13,356 bases of DNA, from positions 1 to 13,356 of the forward strand of contig CAJUJC010000054.1 of the NCBI GenBank assembly GCA_910586805.1, written 5' to 3'. The position numbers and the translations under genes are program-made. The notes below the pieces were generated by a model, which saw only the letters and a list, made by a program, of their open reading frames with translations, did no database searches and was not told the origin of the DNA. Each line of letters starts with the position of its first letter. Within the stretch, counting starts at the first letter, position 1. Positions 1 to 7,300 of this stretch are shown here, one piece after another. The stretch comes from an uncultured Erysipelotrichales bacterium. GTDB taxonomy: Bacteria > Bacillota_I > Bacilli_A > Erysipelotrichales > Coprobacillaceae.

Positions 1-1024
1 TAAATAATCCACCAAATCCATGAGGGAAATACTTTTGACATAATTGATAAGATGGATGATCTTTTAACTCAGCATAAGAAACCCATTGCACATCATCACA
101 TTCATTTAAAAATTTCGCAACTGCTCTCGAATTTTCAACATGTTTTTTCATTCTTAATGATAAAGTTTCTAAACCGATAAGAGTCATATATGCGTTAAAT
201 GGAGACATACATCCACCTAAATCTCGTAATGTCTTAGCAATAAGTTTTGTACATAAAGCAGCTTCTTTTAAATCTGCATAAACAATGTCATGATATGCTT
301 TATCAGGATTTGTAAATAATGGATAACGTCCATTTGTCCAATCAAAATGTCCTCCATCTACAATAACGCCCCCCATAACATGCCCATGTCCAGCAATATA
401 TTTTGTTGTAGAATAAACAACAACATCTGCACCATGATCAAGAGGTCTAAATAAAGCAGGTGTTGGTGTTGTATTATCAACAACATATAAAATACCATAT
501 TTATGCGCTAAATCAGCCACTGCTTCAAAATCAAACATATCTCCATTAGGGTTTCCAACTGATTCGAAAAATAAAATTTTTGTTTTTTCATTAATCACGC
601 TTTCAATTTCTTCTAAATTTCTAGGATCAACAAAATGAGACTTAAACCCCATACCTTCCATTGTTCCTGATAATGAACCAATTGTTCCTCCATATAAATT
701 ATTAGCTGCGACAATTTCATCACCACTTTGACAAACTGTCATAATTAATCCCATAACAGCAGCAGTTCCAGAAGCAAATGCAACTGCTCCACTTCCACCA
801 TCTAAAGCTGCCATTCTATTTTGTAAAACATCAATTGTAGGGTTAGATAATCTTGAATAAAAATATCCACCTTCTTCTAATGCAAAAATATTTCTAGCTT
901 GAGCTGCATCATCAAAAGTATATGCATTAGTAAGCGATAATGGAACTCCAATTGCCTTTGTTACAGGATCAACTTTTTGTCCTGCATGTATAGTTAGTGT
1001 ATCAAACTTATATTGTTTTGACAT
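1..1024 (-). CDS. metY: O-acetylhomoserine aminocarboxypropyltransferase (sulfhydrylase), 3' end cut by window
   Basis: This PLP-dependent enzyme of the Cys/Met metabolism family makes homocysteine from O-acetylhomoserine and sulfide, in the cytoplasm. I translated 341 codons from the ATG at 1022-1024; the family is usually about 425 residues, so the C-terminal fifth lies outside the window. Visible family marks are the start MSKQYKFDTLTIHAGQ, the cofactor-phosphate segment FASGTAAV (about residues 83-90), the segment VDNTTPTP (about 202-209), the Schiff-base lysine in YSTTKYIAGHG (about K208) and the late motif LRDLGGCMSPFNAY. A perfect ribosome binding site (TAAGGAGG, 1033-1040) lies 8 nt before the ATG and fixes the start. 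The gene follows the flavodoxin-like gene on the same strand but a terminator separates them, so it probably has its own promoter; I found no convincing one. I am sure of the family. Cysteine synthase or cystathionine enzymes of the same fold are less likely given the length and the long insert with FDWTNGRYP. Confidence 0.93.
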   Translation of the reverse strand, partial: MSKQYKFDTLTIHAGQKVDPVTKAIGVPLSLTNAYTFDDAAQARNIFALEEGGYFYSRLSNPTIDVLQNRMAALDGGSGAVAFASGTAAVMGLIMTVCQSGDEIVAANNLYGGTIGSLSGTMEGMGFKSHFVDPRNLEEIESVINEKTKILFFESVGNPNGDMFDFEAVADLAHKYGILYVVDNTTPTPALFRPLDHGADVVVYSTTKYIAGHGHVMGGVIVDGGHFDWTNGRYPLFTNPDKAYHDIVYADLKEAALCTKLIAKTLRDLGGCMSPFNAYMTLIGLETLSLRMKKHVENSRAVAKFLNECDDVQWVSYAELKDHPSYQLCQKYFPHGFGGLF

Positions 1025-1070
1025 ATTTAAATCCTCCTTAGTTTCAAACATTTTAACACATTTTTATTAT

Positions 1071-1096
1071 AAAAAAAAGAGTTCCACAAAACTCTT
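1071..1096 (-). terminator. Rho-independent terminator of the flavodoxin-like gene
   Basis: On the minus strand a 7-bp stem AAGAGTT/AACTCTT (arms 1090-1096 and 1077-1083, 6-nt loop) runs into an eight-base T tract (1071-1078). The 5' arm overlaps the last base of the upstream gene's TGA stop. It should separate that gene from the sulfhydrylase gene downstream. Confidence 0.85.
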
Positions 1097-1521
1097 CAAT
1101 AATAATGTCTACAAATATTAACCATGTCTTCTATATAAGTTCTTCCTCCTGAAACAACATCATCTTGTAAAAGTAGCTTAGATCGTATTCCCTTTTTACA
1201 TGAATAAGTTTCTCTCATTAATGGAAGGTCCTGTTTTTGACATAGTTTGATAATTTTATCCATTTGTTTGTTATTCAAACAAAACATATTAAACAAAGCA
1301 ACATTTTTTATATTCTTTCTAGAAAGTTGACATATAAATTCTTCAAGTTCTTTATCTTTCAAAGTAAAAAACTCCTCAAATCCTATCACTAACAAATCAA
1401 CAGACTCATTAAAATCAAAATCATTTAATGGTCTAGCATATGTTCTTACATATCTTGCCATATCTTCAGCAAGCATTCTTGTTTCTTTACATCTATTTGT
1501 ATAGACAACAACAATATTCAT
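1096..1521 (-). CDS. Small flavodoxin-like protein
   Basis: The 141-residue protein has the alternating hydrophobic strand/helix pattern of a flavodoxin fold: strand 1 IVVVYT (residues 3-8), strand 3 VDLLVIGFEEFF (41-52), strand 4 IKNVALFNMF (71-80) and a late ETYSCKKG (104-111). These match the layout of short flavodoxin-domain proteins that bind FMN and carry electrons in the cytoplasm. The loop after strand 1 reads TNRCKET, not the usual T/S-x-T-G-x-T, so FMN binding is uncertain. Five cysteines (11, 64, 81, 94, 108, plus 137) is a high count for this size, but no metal motif is evident. The ATG at 1519-1521 follows a purine-rich ribosome binding site (GAGAGGTGG). The gene is divergent from the cotJ pair and upstream of the sulfhydrylase gene. 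The fold assignment is reasonable; the partner and substrate are unknown. Confidence 0.7.
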   Translation of the reverse strand: MNIVVVYTNRCKETRMLAEDMARYVRTYARPLNDFDFNESVDLLVIGFEEFFTLKDKELEEFICQLSRKNIKNVALFNMFCLNNKQMDKIIKLCQKQDLPLMRETYSCKKGIRSKLLLQDDVVSGGRTYIEDMVNICRHYY

Positions 1522-1544
1522 AAGAAGCCACCTCTCTTATGTCT

Positions 1545-1550
1545 ATTATA
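1545..1550 (-). promoter_or_regulatory. Possible -10 box for the flavodoxin-like gene
   Basis: A perfect TATAAT lies on the minus strand about 24 nt before the ATG, which would give a short leader of about 17 nt. No good -35 hexamer stands 16-18 nt upstream; that space is occupied by one arm of the inverted repeat at 1552-1599. The promoter may therefore be weak or dependent on an activator. Confidence 0.4.
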
Positions 1551-1551
1551 A

Positions 1552-1599
1552 ATATGAAATATGAACTGAAAATAAACACAATAGTCACATATTTCATAT
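1552..1599. repeat. 12-bp perfect inverted repeat in the divergent intergenic region
   Basis: ATATGAAATATG (1552-1563) is exactly repeated in inverse as CATATTTCATAT (1588-1599), with 24 bp between. It sits between the divergent flavodoxin-like gene and the spore-coat pair. One arm abuts the candidate -10 box of the former, and the other is about 33 nt before the cotJAB start. No T tract follows, so it is not a terminator. It could be an operator pair or a hairpin, and a chance match of AT-rich sequence cannot be excluded. Confidence 0.6.
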
Positions 1600-1631
1600 A
1601 TTTGAATAAATTAAGTTGAAGGAGGCAATTT

Positions 1632-2054
1632 ATGAATATTTTTCAAGACAATCAAAATTATTTTAATCCCTTTATAAATCAAGAACCAACAAGACAAAAA
1701 CAACCTAAACTATTTGAACCAGATGAAGCGTTTATGTTAGGTAATCTATTTAAAGATTTATATATGAGTTATAAAGGTTTTTCCAATTACTGTCTTCAAC
1801 CTATGAATCAAAGACAAAAAGCATTATTAGATGTTCAAATTAATGCATTTGTTGCTCATGAAATCAATTTATATTTGGATATGTATCCAAATAATCAAAG
1901 AATGGTTGAATTATATACAGAATTTGCAAACAAAACTAAAGAAGCAACAAAAGCTTTTGAAGAACAATTTGGTCCTTTAGAAGTAGCAAATTCAATAAAT
2001 CAAACCCCATTTCAATGGGTACAAGGTCCATGGCCTTGGGAATATCAAAATTAA
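1632..2054 (+). CDS. cotJB: Spore coat protein, apparent CotJA-CotJB fusion
   Basis: The 140-residue protein matches CotJB from about residue 60 to the end: the helix DVQINAFVAHEINLYLDMYP (67-86) corresponds to the family's LYLDTHP segment, and the C-terminus FQWVQGPWPWE (127-137) is the CotJB signature. Its first 50 residues are unusual. EAFMLGNLFKDLYMSYKGF (32-50) resembles the C-terminal core of CotJA (pattern EAL..GT.F..L..P), and no separate cotJA precedes it. I infer a CotJA-like piece fused to CotJB. In Bacillus, CotJA, CotJB and CotJC form an inner-coat complex made in the mother cell under sigma-E; the same role is likely here. The start follows a strong GGAGG (1620-1624), 7 nt upstream. 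The gene lies 15 bp before cotJC and surely shares its transcript. Confidence 0.88.
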   Translation: MNIFQDNQNYFNPFINQEPTRQKQPKLFEPDEAFMLGNLFKDLYMSYKGFSNYCLQPMNQRQKALLDVQINAFVAHEINLYLDMYPNNQRMVELYTEFANKTKEATKAFEEQFGPLEVANSINQTPFQWVQGPWPWEYQN

Positions 2055-2069
2055 GGAGGAATAAATAGA

Positions 2070-2651
2070 ATGTGGACTTATAGTAAGAAATTACAATATC
2101 CTGTTTCTATCAAAAGTAAAGATTTAGCAATGGCTAAATATATCATTACTCAATTTGGAGGTTCGAATGGTGAACTGGGTGCAACACTAAGATATTTAAC
2201 GCAAAGATATACAATGCCTGATGATAAAGGAAAAGCATTATTAACTGATATTGGTACAGAAGAACTTGCACACATGGAAATGATTTCAGCAATGGTTTAT
2301 CAATTAACAAAGGATGCAACAATAGATGAAATTAAAGCGGCTGGTTTAGAAGCTCATTACACAGAACATGGTGTTTCTTTATATCCAACCGATGCTAATG
2401 GTGTTCCTTTTACCGTTTCATATTTTGCAGTAACAGGAGATCCAGTTGCTGATTTAGCAGAAGATATGGCAGCAGAACAAAAAGCAAGAGCCACTTATGA
2501 AAATCTTATGAATTTAACAAATGATCCTGATTTACTTGCACCTTTATCATTCTTACGACAAAGAGAAATTATTCATTATGAACGTTTTAAAGAATTATAT
2601 GAAGAATATGTTGAAAAATATTATCAACCTGATATGAACAAAAATTCATAA
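2070..2651 (+). CDS. cotJC: Spore coat protein CotJC, manganese-catalase family
   Basis: The 193-residue protein has the CotJC start MWTYSKKLQYPV and the four-helix fold of dimanganese catalases, which turn hydrogen peroxide into water and oxygen. The expected metal ligands are all visible: E35 (GELGATLRY), E65 and H68 (TEELAHME), E136 (AAEQKARATY) and H169 (REIIHYERF). An active dinuclear centre is therefore plausible, and the spore coat may have peroxide-scavenging capacity. Length fits the CotJC family. AAGGAGGA (2053-2060) lies 9 nt before the ATG and overlaps the end of the upstream coat gene, so the two are translated from one operon. A bidirectional terminator follows at once. Expression during sporulation in the mother cell is inferred from the family; I could not identify a sigma-E promoter with confidence upstream of the pair. 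Confidence 0.95.
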   Translation: MWTYSKKLQYPVSIKSKDLAMAKYIITQFGGSNGELGATLRYLTQRYTMPDDKGKALLTDIGTEELAHMEMISAMVYQLTKDATIDEIKAAGLEAHYTEHGVSLYPTDANGVPFTVSYFAVTGDPVADLAEDMAAEQKARATYENLMNLTNDPDLLAPLSFLRQREIIHYERFKELYEEYVEKYYQPDMNKNS

Positions 2652-2652
2652 A

Positions 2653-2678
2653 AAAAGTCATGATTTTTCATGACTTTT
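2653..2678. terminator. Bidirectional terminator between cotJC and the CAP-domain lipoprotein gene
   Basis: The stem AAAAGTCATGA/TCATGACTTTT (2653-2663 and 2668-2678, 4-nt T loop) starts 2 bases after the cotJC stop and ends 8 bases from the stop of the converging gene. The A and T runs at its two ends give a U-tail in both directions, so one hairpin serves both genes. Confidence 0.88.
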
Positions 2679-2686
2679 ACATATTT

Positions 2687-3916
2687 CTAGCCTGCAAATA
2701 ATGCAACCCATTGATTTTTATATTTAATAATAGCTCCACTTGTAAAATGACTGTTTAAAATATTCTCTTTATGACCTTGACTATTATACCATCCTTGAAT
2801 AACTGAAGATGGTGTTTTATAGCCATCGGCAATATTTTCACCAAGAGTTTTATAATGCCCACTAACAACTGTAAAGCAACTTTGTCCATTAGGTCTTGTA
2901 TGAGAAAATTTTTCTCCTATTTCCTTTGCTCTTATTTTTCCATCATTATAAAGATTTTGATTCCATGATAATTCTTTAATACCAGCTTCTCTTCTTTTTT
3001 GATTTTGCAATTGAAAAGCTTTCTTAGCGTTGTCTAAATCAAATTCTCCAGTCTCCTCAGGCTTAATAACAACAATTTCTTCTTTTTTATTTGTTACTGA
3101 ATTAACAACAACCTTTTTCTCAGTTTTAGCAGTTGCTGGTATATTTTTAATTGTTAATTCACACTTTGCTTCAACTCCATTAGCCTTAGCTTTTAAAATA
3201 ACAGCTCCCTTCTTTTTTGCTGTTACCTTACCACTTTCATTCACACTAGCAATAGATGAATCACTTGACTCAAAAGATACTTTTTTATCTCTTCCTTCTA
3301 TTTTTGTTTCTAACATAAAACTTTCTTTAACATATACAGTTTTCTTTTTTGGTATTAATTCAATTGTTGGTTTTTGAATCTTTATAGATATTTTTTGAAT
3401 ACTTTCATTTTGTGAAGAATCAATCGCCTTAATTGTTGCTTCATATATGCCTTCTTTTGTATAATCAACCAAATGATCATCTATACTTAATGTAACCTTA
3501 TCCAAATCTTGAACTTTAAACTGTTTTAACAATTCTTCTTTAGATGGTTGACAATCTTTAATATAAGAAAATTCTTTTTTACAATCACCTACAAATAAAG
3601 GTGCTGTTGTATCTATAACATTGACTTTCACTTCTTTTTCTTCTTTTTGATAATTCAGTTTTACACGATATGTTCCTATACATTGATAATCTTCATTTTC
3701 TACTTTTTGATCACCAATAATTTCAATCTTTGTTTCTTTTAAAATTTTATCTTTATATTTATTATCTATCTTTTGAAAATCTAAATAATCTAAAGTATTC
3801 ATAGAAATTGGTGTTCCATATTCAACATCTAAAACATCAATAGTATGCAAAGATTCAGAACAACCGCTCAAAAATAAAACCATAAAAATCATCATTACAT
3901 ATTTCAGCATTTTCAT
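2687..3916 (-). CDS. Lipoprotein with Ig-like, Big_2 and C-terminal CAP/SCP domain
   Basis: I place the start at the ATG 3914-3916 (409 residues), not at the in-frame TTG 12 codons upstream, because GGAG (3924-3927) stands 7 nt before this ATG and the N-terminus then is a clean lipoprotein signal. That signal is a hydrophobic stretch ending in lipobox LSGC, with the lipidated cysteine at residue 19, so the protein should be tethered to the outer face of the membrane. Next come Ig-like segments (about 23-180; note VIDTTAPLF), a Big_2 domain (about 183-257; SSIASVNESGKVTAKKKGA), a lysine-rich linker and a CAP domain (about 295-409) of the YkwD type. CAP motifs are FSHTRPNG (H339), GENIA (E360) and GWYNSQGHKENIL (H382, E384), so the conserved His/Glu cavity is intact. 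The biochemical role of bacterial CAP domains is poorly known. The gene converges on the cotJ operon; a spore role is possible but not shown. Confidence 0.9.
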   Translation of the reverse strand: MKMLKYVMMIFMVLFLSGCSESLHTIDVLDVEYGTPISMNTLDYLDFQKIDNKYKDKILKETKIEIIGDQKVENEDYQCIGTYRVKLNYQKEEKEVKVNVIDTTAPLFVGDCKKEFSYIKDCQPSKEELLKQFKVQDLDKVTLSIDDHLVDYTKEGIYEATIKAIDSSQNESIQKISIKIQKPTIELIPKKKTVYVKESFMLETKIEGRDKKVSFESSDSSIASVNESGKVTAKKKGAVILKAKANGVEAKCELTIKNIPATAKTEKKVVVNSVTNKKEEIVVIKPEETGEFDLDNAKKAFQLQNQKRREAGIKELSWNQNLYNDGKIRAKEIGEKFSHTRPNGQSCFTVVSGHYKTLGENIADGYKTPSSVIQGWYNSQGHKENILNSHFTSGAIIKYKNQWVALFAG

Positions 3917-4262
3917 ATTTTTTCTCCATTTCTTTAATATTTTCTTATGCAATTCAACTGTTTAACTACTTTTTAAAAGATGATTTATTTTCTACTTCTA
4001 AAAAAGAAAATAGTTAATTCAACCATAAAAGATTGAGTGTTATAATATTAATACAAAGCAATTAAATATACCAACATAAATAAGTATATATTTTAAAAAA
4101 TCTATATCAACTTCCTATATAAACAACAAATAATATTAAATATTTCATTTTTTCATATAAGAATATATATTCACATCTTAACTTTTAAATCATATTCAAT
4201 CTTATAAATAAAATTCATCGTAAAATAATACATTTTATTTTAACACACATATTAAAATTAGA
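3917..4262. other. Gene-free AT-rich intergenic stretch
   Basis: This holds the upstream region of the lipoprotein gene. I see no open frame with a ribosome binding site, no RNA gene and no repeat beyond a weak 8-bp stem (3986-3993 with 4005-4012). A minus-strand TTGGTA followed 18 nt later by TAATAT (about 4044-4073) could be the lipoprotein promoter, but the match is poor. Confidence 0.5.
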
Positions 4263-4304
4263 AAAAGGAAATGCTTATTCTCTTTAGACTTTGCATTTCC
4301 TTTT
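4263..4304 (-). terminator. Terminator of the giant surface-protein gene
   Basis: A 12-bp perfect stem AAAAGGAAATGC/GCATTTCCTTTT (4263-4274 and 4293-4304, 18-nt loop) lies about 78 bp beyond the stop of the giant gene. On the minus strand it ends in a T run, so it fits as the gene's terminator. The symmetry would also allow termination on the plus strand. Confidence 0.75.
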
Positions 4305-4381
4305 ATTTCATTAATTCTATTTTTCCTGTAACCATCTCATCTAGATTATAACAATTACAGAACTTTATACTAGATTATGAA

Positions 4382-7300
4382 TTAATCTTTTTGATAACGA
4401 CGGCGATAATATAATAAGAATAAAATTGAAGCAAGACTTAAATATGCAGTCATCATATAAATATCAAATATTGTACTAAAATCATCTCCTGTTTGAACAA
4501 CATTTTCCTTGCCATTTGAAACAATATTAGTATCAGGTTTTCCATCTCCATCTAAATCTATATTGATGTCTGGTTTTCCATCTCCATCTGTATCTATATT
4601 GATATCAGCTTTTCCATCTCCATCTGTATCTATATTGATATCAGCTTTTCCATCTCCATCTGTATCTATATTGATATTTGGCTTACCATCTCTATCTGTA
4701 TCTATATTGATGTTTGGTTTGCCATCTCCATTTGTATCAATATTAATATCTGGTTTGTTATCTCCATCTGTATCAATATTAACATCTGGTTTGTTATCTC
4801 CATCTGTATCAACATTAATATCTGGTTTGTTATCTCCATCTGTATCAACATTAACATCTGGTTTGTTATCTCCATCTGTATCTATGTTGATATCTGGCTT
4901 GTTATCTCCATCTGTATCAACATTAATATCTGGTTTGTTATCTCCATCTGTATCTATATTGACATCAGGAAGATCATCTCCATCTGTATCAACATTGATA
5001 TCTGGTTTGTTATCTCCATCTGTATCTATGTTGATATCTGGTTTTCCATCTTTATCTGTATCAACATTGATATCTGGTTTGTTATCTCCATCTGTATCAA
5101 CGTTAATATCTGGTTTTCCATCTTTATCTGTATCTATATTGATATCTGGTTTGTTATCTCCATCTGTATCAATATCGATATCTGGTTTTCCATCTTTATC
5201 TGTGTCTATGTTGATATCTGGTTTTCCATCTTTATCTGTATCAACATCTACGTCTGGAATACCATCTCCATCTGTATCTATGTTAATATCTGGTTTTCCA
5301 TCATCATCTTTATCAACATTAACTGGAGGTGTATTTGGTTTTGACATAACAACAACAACTGATGTATCTTCTTTAATATTTTCTAATAATAATTCATTTT
5401 CAATTGATGTTATATCTATCATTTCTCCATTAACAAAGATATATGCAATTTCTGCATCTGGATCATCGCAAACCCAAGAAATCGTTTTGTTACCACCACT
5501 AGCAACTTCACCACCACCAGTAATGATACCACTTGCACCACTTATGATAGCAGTAACAATATGTTTCTTTTCACCAATAGTATCAGGCAATGTATCATCA
5601 TTATTTTCTAATTTTTTCTCTTTCAAAGTCACAACCACATCTTTATCTTCTGTGATATCACTTAAATCAAATTCATTACCTTCTGGAATATCAAATGTTT
5701 TACCATTGACTGTGATTTTATCAATTTCATATTTACTATCATCAAATTCCCATGTGATTTTTGATGATTCTCCATCTTTTACAATAGAACCACCATTAAT
5801 TTTTCCAATACCACCATCAATCTTAACATTAACTTCATGTAAAGTATCAAGATCTGGTAATGGTTCTACTGTACCATCAGGATTACTCTTTGTGAAATAA
5901 ACTTCAATGATATGATCTTCTTGAATATCCATAATATCAGCATTACTTGGTGCATCATCTGCTATTGGCATAACTTCATTAACTACTCTTGCCATTCTAA
6001 ACATTACAGGTTGTACTTGTTCTTCTGACTCTACTGGTGGTATATCTAATTTAGGATTCGAATATTTTTCTTCTCCATCTATAATAATTTTTGCAGTTTC
6101 CCAACCAGCAGCAGGTGATTGAGTAATGTCTTTATAATTTTGATGTTTATACAAACGTTTAGATTCAGAAACAGTACCTTCACCATATTTCTTAATAGTA
6201 ACATTATACATAACTGGTTTTACATATACTTTAACGTCTGTATCATCTTGTAAGTTTGTAAAAGATAATTTTCCATCTGTTGTATCTTTCGTTTTTCCAT
6301 CTACAACAACTTTATCAACTTCATAATAAGTGTAATCTGGACTATCTACATCAATAGATGAATCTAAATTCCATTCTACATCATAATCACTATTAGATTT
6401 AAGGTAAGCCCCTCCTGTAATTGTTCCAGGTCCTCCAATGATCTGTGTATTTAATTTAATATATTCATCTTCTGAATAACTTGGTGTTTCTGGTTGACCA
6501 TTCTTAACTTCTGTCAAATAAATATCAATAACATGATTTCCTTTGATATTGTTAAAATTATGGTATCCATGTTTTGTTTTTTGTGCTGATGTCAATTCTT
6601 TTTCTATTCCATCAACAACAACCTTATAAACTTGATATTCACTCTTTTGAACATCCCAATTAATCTTTGCACTATCACCAGGTTTTACAGTAACAGATGG
6701 ATCGATTTCTTCTTTTCCATCTCCTCCATAACGGTTAACTGTAACTGTATAATTTCCATTAGTCTTGTCACCACCCATTGATGGTAATCCTTCTAATGTT
6801 ACAATAACCTCATGATTAGCTGAAATACCTTTAAATGATACTTCATTTTTTGTAATATCATAATCCACACCATCTACTGTAACTTTTTTAACATGATAGT
6901 TTGAATCCTTAATATCCCATGTAACAGTCTTGTCTAATCCTTCTTTAACACGAATTGTAGGAGTTATTTCATATTTACTACTATCTGTACAACCTAATAC
7001 TTTTGTTCTAACTTCATATAGTTTTTCTGCAGGTGGTACAATAGGTTTTTCTGCATCTTTTGCAAATTCTACATAAATTGTATGATTTTCATGGAATTCA
7101 TTTGGATAAGTAAATGTTGAATTTTTCAATAAATCATCACGTATAATTCCATCAATAACAACTTTTTCTACATGGTAACCATCAGCTGGTTTCCAACTTA
7201 CTGTTGGTTTTAAACCTTCTTTAACATCAGTTGCACCTGTTACTGTACCTTTACCATTCATACTTGTTATTACATCAAAATAACGATCATAGTATAATTT

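Noticed and set aside
1595..1602. CATATATT as a sigma-E -10 box for the cotJ operon
   Set aside because: No matching -35 (ATA-type) element at 13-15 nt; the sequence is also part of the inverted repeat.
3030..3377. 115-codon plus-strand frame opposite the lipoprotein gene
   Set aside because: Lies within the coding region of the well-supported CAP-domain lipoprotein and reads as its antisense shadow.
3950..3952. TTG start for the lipoprotein, giving 12 extra residues
   Set aside because: The extra residues place a charged, Lys/Trp-rich stretch before the signal peptide, and GGAG is correctly spaced for the ATG at 3914-3916 instead.
4523..5314. CRISPR array suggested by 36-bp periodic repeats
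   Set aside because: The units are contiguous with no unique spacers, are in frame inside one gene, and vary at positions that keep a protein motif.
4509..5900. A 463-codon plus-strand open frame antisense to the giant gene
   Set aside because: It is a low-complexity Ser/Pro/Leu/Ile shadow of the 36-bp repeats; once one repeat unit is open on the antisense strand all are. It has no ribosome binding site or family match.
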